64,000 nucleotides of DNA from GCA-2748575 sp965222725 (GTDB lineage: Bacteria; Pseudomonadota; Gammaproteobacteria; Pseudomonadales; Ketobacteraceae): positions 3,968,001-4,032,000 of the forward strand of contig OZ244969.1 of assembly GCA_965222725.1 (NCBI GenBank), given 5' to 3'. Within the stretch, counting starts at the first letter, position 1. Each line of letters opens with the position of its first letter. Under the pieces are notes generated by a model. That model had not been told where the DNA came from. It did not search any database and saw nothing but the letters and a program-made list of their open reading frames with translations. A program made the translations under genes and the position numbers. Below, piece by piece: positions 8,868 to 17,380 of the stretch.

Positions 8868-8951
8868 TCAGCTATACAGTCTGCTGGGCCACTGTTTAGA
8901 AAGGCGGTGGCCATTTCCCCATAAAGGGAAAAGAAACTGCAAAAGATCAGC

Positions 8952-8990
8952 AATAAAAAAAGGCCAGAGAATCTACTGGCCTTTTTTATT
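8952..8990 (+). terminator. Rho-independent terminator after the ferredoxin gene
   Basis: AATAAAAAAAGGCCAG pairs with CTGGCCTTTTTTATT over an 8-base loop; the A and T tracts make it effective on either strand between convergent genes. Confidence 0.9.
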
Positions 8991-9009
8991 GCTGCTTTCT
9001 TTTAACAAA

Positions 9010-9038
9010 AAAGAGGCAACCAATTTGGCTGCCTCTTT
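9010..9038 (-). terminator. Terminator after the first P450 gene (minus strand)
   Basis: AAAGAGGCA (9010-9018) pairs with TGCCTCTTT (9030-9038). Read on the minus strand the stem is followed by TTTTTTG, so it should end transcription of the P450 gene. Confidence 0.8.
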
Positions 9039-9070
9039 GCGTTCAAGTTGCCTGTTGTTATCAAGCGTTG

Positions 9071-10567
9071 TCAGGCAGTTTTGGAATAGGCTGGTTCCTG
9101 ATCGGAAGACTCCGGCTTTTTCTCAAAACCGTAATCGTAAGGGCGTACCTTTTTAACGGTCAGCCAGGCGCCTTTTTCCGGCTCGGTCTGGCCGCCGATC
9201 ATGCGTGAGCGCGGCAGCTCCTCAGACGTCTCGAACTCAGAAGTAAATTCAACACGACGGGCGAACTCGGCAAAGATGATACGCAGTTGCTGGCGTGCCT
9301 GGTTCATGCCCACGCAGGCACGGCGACCTCCACCAAACGGCATGAACTCGTAGGGCGCATATTTTTTACCTTCCAGCCAGCGATCAGGGCGGAATTCAAG
9401 TGCATCTTCGCCAAAGATTTCTTTCTTGCGCTGAGTAAGGTAGATGTTCGGTAATACCGCAGCGCCGGCCGGAATAACCCGGTCGCCTAATTTGGTGTCG
9501 TAACGCAGCCAGCGGATAAAGCCAACAGCTGATGGTGTCAGGCGCTGTGATTCGTTCAGGCAGGCGGTCAGGTAGGGCAGCTCCGATACTTTAATGGCGT
9601 TAAAGTCGCCTTCGGCGTTGATGCAGTCGATGACTTCATTGCGAATCTTTTCATTCACATCCGGGCGGCGTTGCATCCAGATCGCCAGCCAGGCTGCAGT
9701 TGCTGCACTGGTTTCGTGGCCACCGATCATCAGGCCTACGCCTTCAGAAATAACGCGCTCCTCATCCAGCAGATTGCCGTCTTCGTCGGTAGCACGGGCA
9801 AGAATGGACATGGTGTGGGTTTCGGTGTCATCCATGCGGGCACGGATATCGCGAATATCTTCACGCATCATGTCGGCCAGTTGTACTTTCAGATCCACGG
9901 CGCGTTTCCAGGGCAGAATACCTTTTTTACCGTTGCCCGGTTTGCCCAGAGCGGTGCGCTTCAGGTATTTGCGGTTCATCCACTGACGGAAATTGCGGGC
10001 ACCGACCAGAGAGGCCAATGTGAACATGGTGTCGCTGGTGGCTTCCAGCATCCAGTGCAGCATCAGTTCCTTGTAGCGCTCTTTGCGTTCGCCGTGGCGA
10101 AGGTCAAACAGGGTGTAGCAAATCACGTCCAGAGTGATATCGCCAATGAGGCGGGGCATGTTGAACTTGTCGCCGGGCTTCATGTTGTCGATGTGCTCGG
10201 TCACGATCTCGTGCATCACACCGGCGCGGGCTTTCAGTTTGCCCAGGTTAAAATTGGGAATAACCAGTTTGCGGGAATCCTGGTGAGCCTTTTCGTTCAG
10301 GAATACGGTATTCTTTTCACCCAGATCCATGGGCAGTTGTACCAGCGACTGGTCGTACTTGTCCTCGGTCAGTTTGAGGATGTCTTTAATCATATCCACG
10401 TCGGCGGTCCAGACCATTGGGCCCTGGCCAGGAAGTGTCAGGGTAAACACATCCCCAAGCTCTCTCTGGTTTTTTTCCATGTAATCCCAGATGCCTATCC
10501 CTAGTCCCAGTGCCTGGCGGATTTTACTGTCTTTGGGGATCGGTGGTAGTTGGGGTTGCTGGCTCAT
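9071..10567 (-). CDS. Cytochrome P450 (first of two close paralogues)
   Basis: 498 residues. I-helix oxygen-binding motif GGHETSAA at about 282-289, ExxR at Glu339-Arg342, haem-ligand loop FGGGRRACVG with Cys418. It is soluble in appearance (no N-terminal anchor), so it would use the ferredoxin/reductase encoded next door. It aligns almost without gaps to the P450 at 26851, including the unusual shared segment GKKGILPW near 213-220. Not recognisably CYP125, CYP142 or CYP51; by context it probably hydroxylates a steroid or terpenoid, position unknown. AGGAGAG precedes ATG 10567. Confidence 0.93.
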   Translation of the reverse strand: MSQQPQLPPIPKDSKIRQALGLGIGIWDYMEKNQRELGDVFTLTLPGQGPMVWTADVDMIKDILKLTEDKYDQSLVQLPMDLGEKNTVFLNEKAHQDSRKLVIPNFNLGKLKARAGVMHEIVTEHIDNMKPGDKFNMPRLIGDITLDVICYTLFDLRHGERKERYKELMLHWMLEATSDTMFTLASLVGARNFRQWMNRKYLKRTALGKPGNGKKGILPWKRAVDLKVQLADMMREDIRDIRARMDDTETHTMSILARATDEDGNLLDEERVISEGVGLMIGGHETSAATAAWLAIWMQRRPDVNEKIRNEVIDCINAEGDFNAIKVSELPYLTACLNESQRLTPSAVGFIRWLRYDTKLGDRVIPAGAAVLPNIYLTQRKKEIFGEDALEFRPDRWLEGKKYAPYEFMPFGGGRRACVGMNQARQQLRIIFAEFARRVEFTSEFETSEELPRSRMIGGQTEPEKGAWLTVKKVRPYDYGFEKKPESSDQEPAYSKTA

Positions 10568-10645
10568 AAAGTCTCTCCTGATGCCTCACACTTGTTCTGT
10601 GTTAATTACTGTCTGCGTGGTTATTCAGTCATTGGTAATAATAAA

Positions 10646-10675
10646 AAAGCTGACGGCTAATGGCCGGTCAGCTTT
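10646..10675 (-). terminator. Hairpin between the NTF2-like gene and the P450 gene
   Basis: AAAGCTGAC (10646-10654) pairs with GTCAGCTTT (10667-10675); on the minus strand the stem is followed by a TTTTTTATT run. It lies 11 bp after the NTF2-like stop and before the P450, so it either ends transcription or attenuates read-through into the P450. Confidence 0.8.
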
Positions 10676-10686
10676 CGGTAAAAGGC

Positions 10687-11328
10687 TTATTCTGCGTCTT
10701 GCAGTTCCTGCTGCTTTTTCATGTTGTCCCAGAAACGTTGGGGAACATATTCAGCAGGAACTTTAACGAAACTGTTTTCGGTAGGGTCACCGTTAGTATA
10801 GGACTGCTCACCGCAACCCATACCATCTTCGTCAAATATAAAGAACAGGCACATGCGGATTGTCAGCATGTAAACGGCTTCTTCATCGTCGGGTTCAATA
10901 CCAAAGGCGACCGGTAACATGGAGCCGTGGTAAAGCTGGTGTACGTTGCCTTCCAGTACCAGGGTGTTGTCACCCACGATGAATTTTTCCAGCTCCAGGT
11001 GAATACAGAAAAGGTTGAATGTCACCAGCTGGCCATAGAATACTTCCAGTTCTTCATAGGAGCTGGGCTGAATGCCTTCCATTTTACCGTCGTCGCCCTG
11101 GCCCCAGCGGCGATAATCCTGGTGTTTCAGGGAGCAGGTTTTCATCAGCGCATCGTAATCGCCTTTGGCTTCGGCAGTGGCATGATCAATAAAGTTCTGG
11201 CAAATGAGACGCTGGCGCTCAGTCTGCAGTTTGGGGTAGATATTCTCGCGAACAAAATTGCCCAGGTAATCCGGATCAAAGTCCTCAAAAGGAATCGGAC
11301 GCTCTGGCAATGTTTTACCGATATACAT
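10687..11328 (-). CDS. NTF2-like/SnoaL-like protein of unknown function
   Basis: 213 residues. The central part (roughly 40-180) has the alternating helix and strand pattern of the NTF2-like cone fold, with NFIDHATAEAKGDYDALMKTC near the start helix and VYMLTIRMCLFFIFDEDG for the long strands. No catalytic residues of a known enzyme are recognised. It is upstream of, and in the same orientation as, the first P450, though a hairpin separates them. The other P450 genes of the window also lie beside NTF2-like genes. Box B sits 80 bp upstream; GGAGAGGG precedes the ATG. Confidence 0.7.
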   Translation of the reverse strand: MYIGKTLPERPIPFEDFDPDYLGNFVRENIYPKLQTERQRLICQNFIDHATAEAKGDYDALMKTCSLKHQDYRRWGQGDDGKMEGIQPSSYEELEVFYGQLVTFNLFCIHLELEKFIVGDNTLVLEGNVHQLYHGSMLPVAFGIEPDDEEAVYMLTIRMCLFFIFDEDGMGCGEQSYTNGDPTENSFVKVPAEYVPQRFWDNMKKQQELQDAE

Positions 11329-11407
11329 GGGCTTACCCTCTCCAGTGACTGCTTGTTTAATTTAGTGTTGTTGTTATTGCGCTGTATTCAGGTTATTTGC
11401 AGCTATG

Positions 11408-11422
11408 GTTTACACCGTATAC
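11408..11422. promoter_or_regulatory. Box B operator-like site upstream of the NTF2-like/P450 genes
   Basis: GTTTACACCGTATAC: one perfect GTATAC half and one half with a single change, spacing 3 bp, 80 bp upstream of the NTF2-like start on the minus strand. Nearly identical to the site at 34941-34955. Confidence 0.6.
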
Positions 11423-11550
11423 TAGTAAATGATGCAGATCAAGTGGCAGTATGAAAAATTTAATTATCAGAATTTATCTTGATATAAATCATCGGTTTAA
11501 GGGGTGTGAGGCGGGTGGGGGAGCAGAGGGAAATCCGGTATGGGTGATGC

Positions 11551-11622
11551 CAAAAACGACGCAGGGAACGGGGGAGGCTGGTGCCGATACCGCCATGCTA
11601 GCGGCAGTATCGGCTCCTGCGT
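11551..11622 (-). terminator. Large stem-loop downstream of the acyl-CoA ligase gene
   Basis: Nested pairing: outer ACGCAGG (11559-11565) with CCTGCGT (11616-11622) and inner GCCGATAC (11583-11590) with GTATCGGC (11607-11614). On the minus strand it starts 14 bp after the ligase stop and ends in CGTTTTT. Likely terminator. Confidence 0.6.
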
Positions 11623-11635
11623 TGATGGCAGTGTT

Positions 11636-13282
11636 CTAACGTTTTACCTTGTAGCCCGAGTCTTTGAGTACCCAGGTGTTATCGTTAAGACCTTGCTCTC
11701 GCAGTTTGAATTTCTGAACCTTGTTGGTTGGCGTGTAAGGCAGCGATTCAACAAACTCAAGATACTGAGGCACGAAGTAATAAGGCGCGTTATCGTTAAT
11801 GTATTCGGCCAGTGCTTCGTGGGTAAGTTTTGAATCAGCTTCCAGTACCACATTGATTTTCAGTTCTGATTCCGTTTCCACTTCTTTTGAAGGTAGGCCG
11901 AAGGCAGCCACGTCTTTTACTTCCGGGTGTTTTCTCAGAACCATTTCCACTTCCATAGTGGATATGTTGCGCCCGGCAAATCGAATCGCATCCCGCTTGC
12001 GGTCTACAAACCAGAAAGCGCCGTTTTCATCGATCCGGCCCAGGTCGCCGGTATGGTACCACTCACCACTAAAGGCGTTTTTATTGGCTTTGTCATCGTC
12101 AAAATACCCGTTAAAAATAACGTGTGGCTTTTTGGGCCTTATGCATATTTCCCCGATTTCGCCCTGTGCCACTTCATTGAAGTCATCATCAAAGAGTTTG
12201 ATGTCCATATCATCCAGTGGCTTGCCCAGTGAACTGAAAGGAACTTCGCCCATGCAGAACGCGGGCGTGAGTATTACCATGACTTCGCTTTGTCCGTAAC
12301 CCATGGGCAAGAGTTCTACTCCGAAGCGCTTGGAAAAAGGTTCGCGTAGTTGTTCCGGCATGGGAACCATTTGTGCTACACGGAGTGGGTTGTCGGCGTC
12401 GTCGTCTTTGGCGGGGGAGTTCCACAGGAACATGTGCATGGCCCCAAGGGTAAAGGTTTGGGTTGCGCCAAAATGACGAATACGATCCCAGAAAGTGGTT
12501 ACGGAAAATCTGTCTTCAAGTACGACGGGAATGCCTTCATAAAGTGCGCGGAAAATAGCGGTAATCCAGGCGCCTGAATTGTACAGTGGCAACACGTTGT
12601 AAATGACGTCTCCGGGTTTGGAGCCGTAGTAAATGGAAGCCGCTTCGGCAATGGGTCGAATCCAGCTGTTATGGCTTTGCAGTACGCCTTTGGAGCGGCC
12701 GGTGGTGCCGGATGTCCAGAGTACTGCGCAGGTGTCGCCGTAATCCATGTCGCTGTAGTCAGGTGTGATCGGGGCGTGATCCAGCAGGTGCTGGAACGGG
12801 GTGGCGTTGCTCAGGGTGATGTCCTTTTCTTCCCCCAGTACCACCAGTTTTTCGCCGCTCAGGGAGCTTTCAACGTCCTTGAGTCGATCCTGCAGGCCTA
12901 CTTCTGTTATCAAGACTTTGGTTTTGCTGCGCTCAATGGTTTCGCTAAGCCAGGCGCCTTTGTAATCAGTGTTGATGGGCACCCAGATAGCACCGATCTT
13001 GTTGGTGGCCAGTGCGGTCAGGATAATTTCAATGCCGCTTTTCAGATAAAAGCCGATACGGTCACCGGGCTCTACGCCCAGTTCTTTCAGGCCGGCGGCC
13101 AGGGAGTTGGTAAGTTTTTCTGCTTCGGCAAAGGTTATTCGGCGCTCATCAGTGATCAGGTATTCCGTTGCACCGTTCTGCTCAGCCTGCAGGGTCAGCA
13201 ATTTGGGGAGGATTCGATTTTTGTTATCGGATAAATCTAGTTTATTCACTGGCTTATCTCCGCCGCCCTGTGGGCTTTCCAT
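11636..13282 (-). CDS. AMP-dependent acyl-CoA synthetase/ligase
   Basis: 548 residues, ANL superfamily. P-loop-like motif LWTSGTTGRSKGV near 198-210, adenylation core YGQSEVMV (A5-type), GEWYHTGDLGR near 415, hinge DRKRDAIRFAGRNIS, and the C-terminal lysine motif PTNKVQKFKL. It should activate a carboxylate to its CoA thioester at the start of side-chain or ring degradation; the substrate is not readable from sequence. It is divergent from the KstD-like gene with box A between them. ATG 13282 lacks a good ribosome site; GTG 13249 is preceded by GGAG and may be the true start (537 residues). Confidence 0.9.
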   Translation of the reverse strand: MESPQGGGDKPVNKLDLSDNKNRILPKLLTLQAEQNGATEYLITDERRITFAEAEKLTNSLAAGLKELGVEPGDRIGFYLKSGIEIILTALATNKIGAIWVPINTDYKGAWLSETIERSKTKVLITEVGLQDRLKDVESSLSGEKLVVLGEEKDITLSNATPFQHLLDHAPITPDYSDMDYGDTCAVLWTSGTTGRSKGVLQSHNSWIRPIAEAASIYYGSKPGDVIYNVLPLYNSGAWITAIFRALYEGIPVVLEDRFSVTTFWDRIRHFGATQTFTLGAMHMFLWNSPAKDDDADNPLRVAQMVPMPEQLREPFSKRFGVELLPMGYGQSEVMVILTPAFCMGEVPFSSLGKPLDDMDIKLFDDDFNEVAQGEIGEICIRPKKPHVIFNGYFDDDKANKNAFSGEWYHTGDLGRIDENGAFWFVDRKRDAIRFAGRNISTMEVEMVLRKHPEVKDVAAFGLPSKEVETESELKINVVLEADSKLTHEALAEYINDNAPYYFVPQYLEFVESLPYTPTNKVQKFKLREQGLNDNTWVLKDSGYKVKR

Positions 13283-13353
13283 AGGTGAGTTATTGGGTAC
13301 GTCAATGAGTCGTTATCAGCCTATCTTATCGCTCATGGGATAATTATGCATCT

Positions 13354-13376
13354 ATATTTGCAATAATATAGCGAAA
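13354..13376. promoter_or_regulatory. Box A operator-like site between acyl-CoA ligase and KstD-like genes
   Basis: TATATTTGCAATAATATAGCGA: the left half is identical over 15 bases to the box A at 30367; the right half is degenerate (AGCG for TGCA) but keeps the 11-bp phase. A further TGCA lies 12 bp upstream at 13347. Confidence 0.55.
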
Positions 13377-13441
13377 TGGTATTCTGCCGCAATACGAAAA
13401 GGGCCTGGGGCCTTTTCGATGGTGAGACTCAGGGGAACAAC

Positions 13442-15160
13442 ATGTCCGAAAAAACGACCGCTACAGGCCTGGAGCAGCTACCCGGTACCTTGGTAAAACC
13501 ACCACTCGAAGTCAACGAAAACCAGGAAACCTGGGACGGCAGCTTTGATGTGCTGGTGGTTGGTTTGGGCGCAGCAGGGGTATCTGCTGCGATTGAGGCG
13601 GCAGACCAGGGGGCCAGGGTTGCCTTTATTGATCGCTTTGAAGGGGGCGGCACCACGGCTCGCAGTGGCAGTGTTATGTACGCGGGTGGCGGTACGGCGT
13701 TACAAAAACGCCTGGGTGTGGAAGATGACCCGGAGAGCATGTTCAATTACCTGAAGCACGAAGTTCAGGACGCGGTAACGCCGGAAACCCTGAAAGCGTT
13801 TTGTCAGCAAAGTGCAGACAACCTGCAGTGGGCCCTTGATAACGGCGTTACCTATTCCGGTGACGTCTTTGCCAAAAAGATCAGCTATCCCGTGCATGGT
13901 AACAGCCTTTATTACTCCGGAAACGAACTGGCTTTCAGTTCCGAGGCGCGGCCGGCACCTCGTGGCCATTTGCCGGATGGCATCAAGCGCTTTACAGCCT
14001 TTGGCCCTGCATTTGTTGGCCCCTTGATAAAAAGTGCCCTTAAAAAAGGAGTGATTCCACTACGCCAGACCCGGGTAAGCCGCTTGCTGGTGAATGCTGA
14101 AGGCCAGGTAGTGGGTGTAGAAGCGCAACAGATTCCTGCCGGTAGCTGGGCAGGTGTGCGACATCGTATGCTGTCCCGTTTGGCGGCCATGTTGCAGATT
14201 TATTTTGCACCGGCGGCCAAGGGGCTGGTGCGTAAAATCGAAGCGCTGGAAAAACAGTTTGGAAAAACCGTGCGCTATCAGGCCAATTCGGGCGTGGTAC
14301 TCGCTACCGGCGGTTTTATTCTCAATCGTAAAATGACGGAAGAATTTCTTCCCAAGTACAAGCGCGCCATGCGCCTTGGTACTCCCAGTGATCTTGGTGA
14401 AGGGCATGCGTTGGGTGTGAGTGTGGGTGGCGTAGCGGACCGTATGAGTACCGCTACTGCCTGGCGGTTTATCAATCCACCGGCTGACTGGCCAAAAGCG
14501 GCTTTGGTGAACCGTCAGGGGCAACGCTATGTTAATGAAGCCCTGTATGGCGCCACTATCGGCACCAAAATGATGGAAGAAAACAACGGCGAGGCCATTC
14601 TGGTAATGGATAAGCGTTTGTATGATGCCAGTGTTGCCAGCCTTAATCTGAAGAACGCGCGTTTTGTTACCCTGATGCAGGCAAAAACGGCGATACGAAT
14701 CGCTAAGTCTGCAGACACGCTGGATGCGCTGGCAGCCCGCTGCAAGATTGATCCGGAGGCGCTTAAGGAAACGGTTCGCCAGTATAACCTGGCAGCAAAA
14801 TCGGAAATACCGGATGTGTTCGGCAAGCCGCCGTCGGATATGGCGCAGATTCTGGAGCCGCCTTTCTATGCCATTGATATGTCGGTAGGTAAAGGTGATA
14901 TCACCTCGGTTATTACCCTGGGCGGCCTGCGTGTGTGTGAAGAAACCGGCCAGGTGCTGAATCAGAACAATCAGCCTGTTGGTGGTTTGTACGCGGCGGG
15001 AAGAGCTGCCATTGGCGTGGCCTCCAATGCTTATATTAGCGGTCTTTCCATTGCTGATGGTGTTTTCTCTGGCCGGCGTTGCGGAGCCCACGCAGCAAAA
15101 AAGTGTCATGAGCCCCGGGTTCGTAATTCACTGAAATCAGCCTCAGCCAGTGTTGGTTGA
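13442..15160 (+). CDS. FAD-dependent 3-ketosteroid delta1-dehydrogenase-like flavoprotein
   Basis: 572 residues from ATG 13442 (AGGGGAA upstream; the frame is open 66 bp further but without support). FAD dinucleotide motif VVGLGAAGVSAAIEAADQGARV at the N-terminus, followed by GGGTTARSGSVMYAGGGT; the C-terminus GGLYAAGRAAIGVASNAY matches the fumarate reductase/KstD family. KstD introduces the C1-C2 double bond in ring A of 3-ketosteroids. It is more divergent than the second copy at 30454 and could instead act on another 3-keto position (for example delta4 dehydrogenation). Promoter region contains box A. Confidence 0.8.
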   Translation: MSEKTTATGLEQLPGTLVKPPLEVNENQETWDGSFDVLVVGLGAAGVSAAIEAADQGARVAFIDRFEGGGTTARSGSVMYAGGGTALQKRLGVEDDPESMFNYLKHEVQDAVTPETLKAFCQQSADNLQWALDNGVTYSGDVFAKKISYPVHGNSLYYSGNELAFSSEARPAPRGHLPDGIKRFTAFGPAFVGPLIKSALKKGVIPLRQTRVSRLLVNAEGQVVGVEAQQIPAGSWAGVRHRMLSRLAAMLQIYFAPAAKGLVRKIEALEKQFGKTVRYQANSGVVLATGGFILNRKMTEEFLPKYKRAMRLGTPSDLGEGHALGVSVGGVADRMSTATAWRFINPPADWPKAALVNRQGQRYVNEALYGATIGTKMMEENNGEAILVMDKRLYDASVASLNLKNARFVTLMQAKTAIRIAKSADTLDALAARCKIDPEALKETVRQYNLAAKSEIPDVFGKPPSDMAQILEPPFYAIDMSVGKGDITSVITLGGLRVCEETGQVLNQNNQPVGGLYAAGRAAIGVASNAYISGLSIADGVFSGRRCGAHAAKKCHEPRVRNSLKSASASVG

Positions 15161-15199
15161 GGCTGCTCCGAAGCTGCTTAAAAAAGAAAGGACCCAGCT

Positions 15200-16045
15200 A
15201 TGAAAACTGCGTTAATCACGGGTGCTGCCACCGGCATTGGCGAAGCCATTGTCAAAAAGCTTGCCGACGAAGGCTGGCAGGTGTACGCCGGATATCGCAG
15301 CTCCAGTCCGGATCACACCCGTTGGATGAGCATGGCGAACGTTACCCCCCTGCATTGTGATGTCACCTATCAGGAAGATGTTGTTCAGGCTGTAGAAAGA
15401 ATTCGCCGGGAGCAGGGCAAGCTTGATCTGTTGTTAAATAACGCGGCTTATGCTTCCAACGCCGGCGTGGTGGAAGCAGCGGATATGGAAGATTACCGTA
15501 AAACCTTTGAGGTGAATTTCTGGGGGCCGCTCAATGTTATTCAAGCCTGTGCTCCCTTGTTAAAAGCCGCAAAGGGCAGAGTGGTGAATACGGGTTCTGC
15601 GTCCGTGTACCTTACCATTCCTATGGGGTCGGCCTATCCGGTCTCTAAAACAGCGCTCACTGCGCTCACCAATCATCTTCGTCTTGAAATGGCACCCTTC
15701 GGTGTTCAGGTCACCACGTTGCACCCCGGTGGTGTAGAAACACCCATGACCAGCCTGGGTGATGAGGTATCGCAAAAACAATGGCAGGCGATTCCTGAAT
15801 CCCTGAGAAGCGAGTACGCCCGGCATTTCTGTGATGGTGCCAGTGCCGTCGGTGACAACTTCAAACTTTACCACCCGGATGAGTTTGCCAGGCGGGTTTA
15901 CCGCCAGGTGATTACTGCAAAAAAACTCAAACCCAGCTATCTGATCGGCCCTGGAGTGGCCCCTTTGCCCTGGCTCCACCGCCTGTTGCCGGTGCAGCAA
16001 GTCCTTAATATCTGGGCAAAAATGTTCGCTGCCCGTCCGGCCTGA
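15200..16045 (+). CDS. Short-chain dehydrogenase/reductase
   Basis: 281 residues. TGAATGIGEAI cofactor motif at residues 8-18, LLNNAA near 83, GSASVYL with catalytic Ser and YPVSK (Tyr/Lys) near 145. The C-terminal extension (about residues 220-281, with LYHPDEFARRVYRQV and a hydrophobic end) resembles 17-beta-HSD/retinol-dehydrogenase-like SDRs. It follows the KstD-like gene by 39 bp in the same direction, so it is probably cotranscribed and acts on a steroid hydroxyl or ketone. AAAGGACC lies upstream of the ATG. Confidence 0.87.
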   Translation: MKTALITGAATGIGEAIVKKLADEGWQVYAGYRSSSPDHTRWMSMANVTPLHCDVTYQEDVVQAVERIRREQGKLDLLLNNAAYASNAGVVEAADMEDYRKTFEVNFWGPLNVIQACAPLLKAAKGRVVNTGSASVYLTIPMGSAYPVSKTALTALTNHLRLEMAPFGVQVTTLHPGGVETPMTSLGDEVSQKQWQAIPESLRSEYARHFCDGASAVGDNFKLYHPDEFARRVYRQVITAKKLKPSYLIGPGVAPLPWLHRLLPVQQVLNIWAKMFAARPA

Positions 16046-16086
16046 CACTGTCTTTAATCCCCACCTGAACAGCATCAGGACAATTT

Positions 16087-16127
16087 TGCATGAAATATGC
16101 AACAGTATTGCAAATATAATGCAAAAT
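16087..16127. promoter_or_regulatory. Box A array upstream of the paired acyl-CoA dehydrogenases
   Basis: Four TGCA elements at 16087, 16098, 16109 and 16120, each exactly 11 bp from the next. The last two form the core TTGCAAATATAATGCAAAATA. This is the longest array of the motif in the window and is 52 bp upstream of the acyl-CoA dehydrogenase start. Confidence 0.65.
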
Positions 16128-16178
16128 AGCTAAGCTGTGACCATCAAATAAGCGAATGACTAGAGCGAATCAGTGGTT

Positions 16179-17354
16179 ATGGATACAAGATACAGCGCAG
16201 AACAAGTCAAACTCCGCCAGGAACTGAGGGATTATTTCAACAGCATCATGACCCCGGAAAAGGTCATGACCTGTATCGGCAAGGAAGGTGGACCGGTTTT
16301 TCGTGAGATTATTGAGCAACTGGGCCGTGATGGCATGCTGACCCTGGGGTGGCCCGAGGAGTTCGGCGGTAAAAATTACGGTGCCGTGGAACAGATGATT
16401 CTGTTCGAAGAAGCCTGGAAAACCCATACACCGTTTCCGTTGATTACCCTCAATTCAGTGGCCCCATCGCTGATGGCTTTTGGTTCAGATGAGCAGAAGG
16501 CTTACTTCCTGCCGCTGATTTCAAAAGGCAAGGCCACCTTTGCTGTCGGTTATTCCGAGCCGGGTTCAGGCACCGATCTGGGGTCACTCAAAACCAAAGC
16601 AGAATTCGACGGCGAAAACTGGATTATTAACGGTACCAAGGTCTGGACCAGCGCAGGCCACGACGCCGAGTATATCTGGCTGGCGGCTCGTACCAGTAAC
16701 GAGGGCAAGCGTCCCTCTGATGGTATCAGTCTGTTTATTGTCGATACCAAAGATCCCGGTTTCAGTCATGCGCCCATTCATACCGTTGCCGGTGTGGACA
16801 CCAATGTTACCTATTATGAAAACGTAAAAGTGGCCCCCGACCGTATTGTTGGCGGGCTTAACAAAGGCTGGAAAGTAATTACATCCCAGCTGAATCACGA
16901 GCGTATTGCATTGGCGGCCATGTCCGTGATTGCCCGCAAGGAATTCGGTTATGTGGTCAAGGCCCTTGGCCGCAAAAATGCACAAGGCAAATCCCGGCTG
17001 GATGATCCTGTTGTGCGCAGCAAAGTGGGCGAGATTTATGCCCGATTGGAATCCATGGAAGTGATTAACCTGCGCATGGCCAATATGGTGGATACGGGCA
17101 CAGTGGATGTGGCTCTGGCTTCCGGCGCCAAAGTGATTAATACCCTGGAACAGATCAAAGTACTGCGGGATCTGATTTCTCTGGTGGGCGAGGATGCCAT
17201 GGTGCAGTTCACCAGCGACGATGCGATTTTCGATGGCCATCTGGAATACGATTACCGCTCTGCCCAGATCATGACTGTGGGTGGTGGTGTGCTGGAGGTG
17301 ATGCGTTCCATGACCGCATCGCTGGGACTGGGCATGCCCAACACAATTGTTTAA
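16179..17354 (+). CDS. Acyl-CoA dehydrogenase, catalytic-type subunit of a heteromeric pair
   Basis: 391 residues from ATG 16179 (an in-frame GTG at 16173 is possible). Flavin/substrate motifs VGYSEPGSGTDLGSLKT and WIINGTKVWTSAG. A glutamate in NHERIALAAM, about residue 241, is at the isovaleryl-CoA-dehydrogenase-type catalytic position, while the MCAD-type position is Val (TVGGGVLE). The next gene encodes a second dehydrogenase-like chain lacking a base at either place. This matches the alpha2beta2 steroid side-chain dehydrogenases (ChsE/FadE28-FadE29 type), where one subunit supplies the catalytic base. Likely substrate: a steroid side-chain acyl-CoA. Confidence 0.9.
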   Translation: MDTRYSAEQVKLRQELRDYFNSIMTPEKVMTCIGKEGGPVFREIIEQLGRDGMLTLGWPEEFGGKNYGAVEQMILFEEAWKTHTPFPLITLNSVAPSLMAFGSDEQKAYFLPLISKGKATFAVGYSEPGSGTDLGSLKTKAEFDGENWIINGTKVWTSAGHDAEYIWLAARTSNEGKRPSDGISLFIVDTKDPGFSHAPIHTVAGVDTNVTYYENVKVAPDRIVGGLNKGWKVITSQLNHERIALAAMSVIARKEFGYVVKALGRKNAQGKSRLDDPVVRSKVGEIYARLESMEVINLRMANMVDTGTVDVALASGAKVINTLEQIKVLRDLISLVGEDAMVQFTSDDAIFDGHLEYDYRSAQIMTVGGGVLEVMRSMTASLGLGMPNTIV

Positions 17355-17380
17355 CAGGGATCACAGAAGAGGACACCAGC

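Noticed and set aside
9671..10504. Long open frame on the plus strand, opposite the first P450 gene
   Set aside because: It is the complement of a strongly conserved P450 gene, has no recognisable motif and no ribosome site; a codon-bias shadow.
14060..15109. 349-codon open frame on the minus strand of the KstD-like gene
   Set aside because: Antisense shadow of a conserved flavoprotein; no domain signature.
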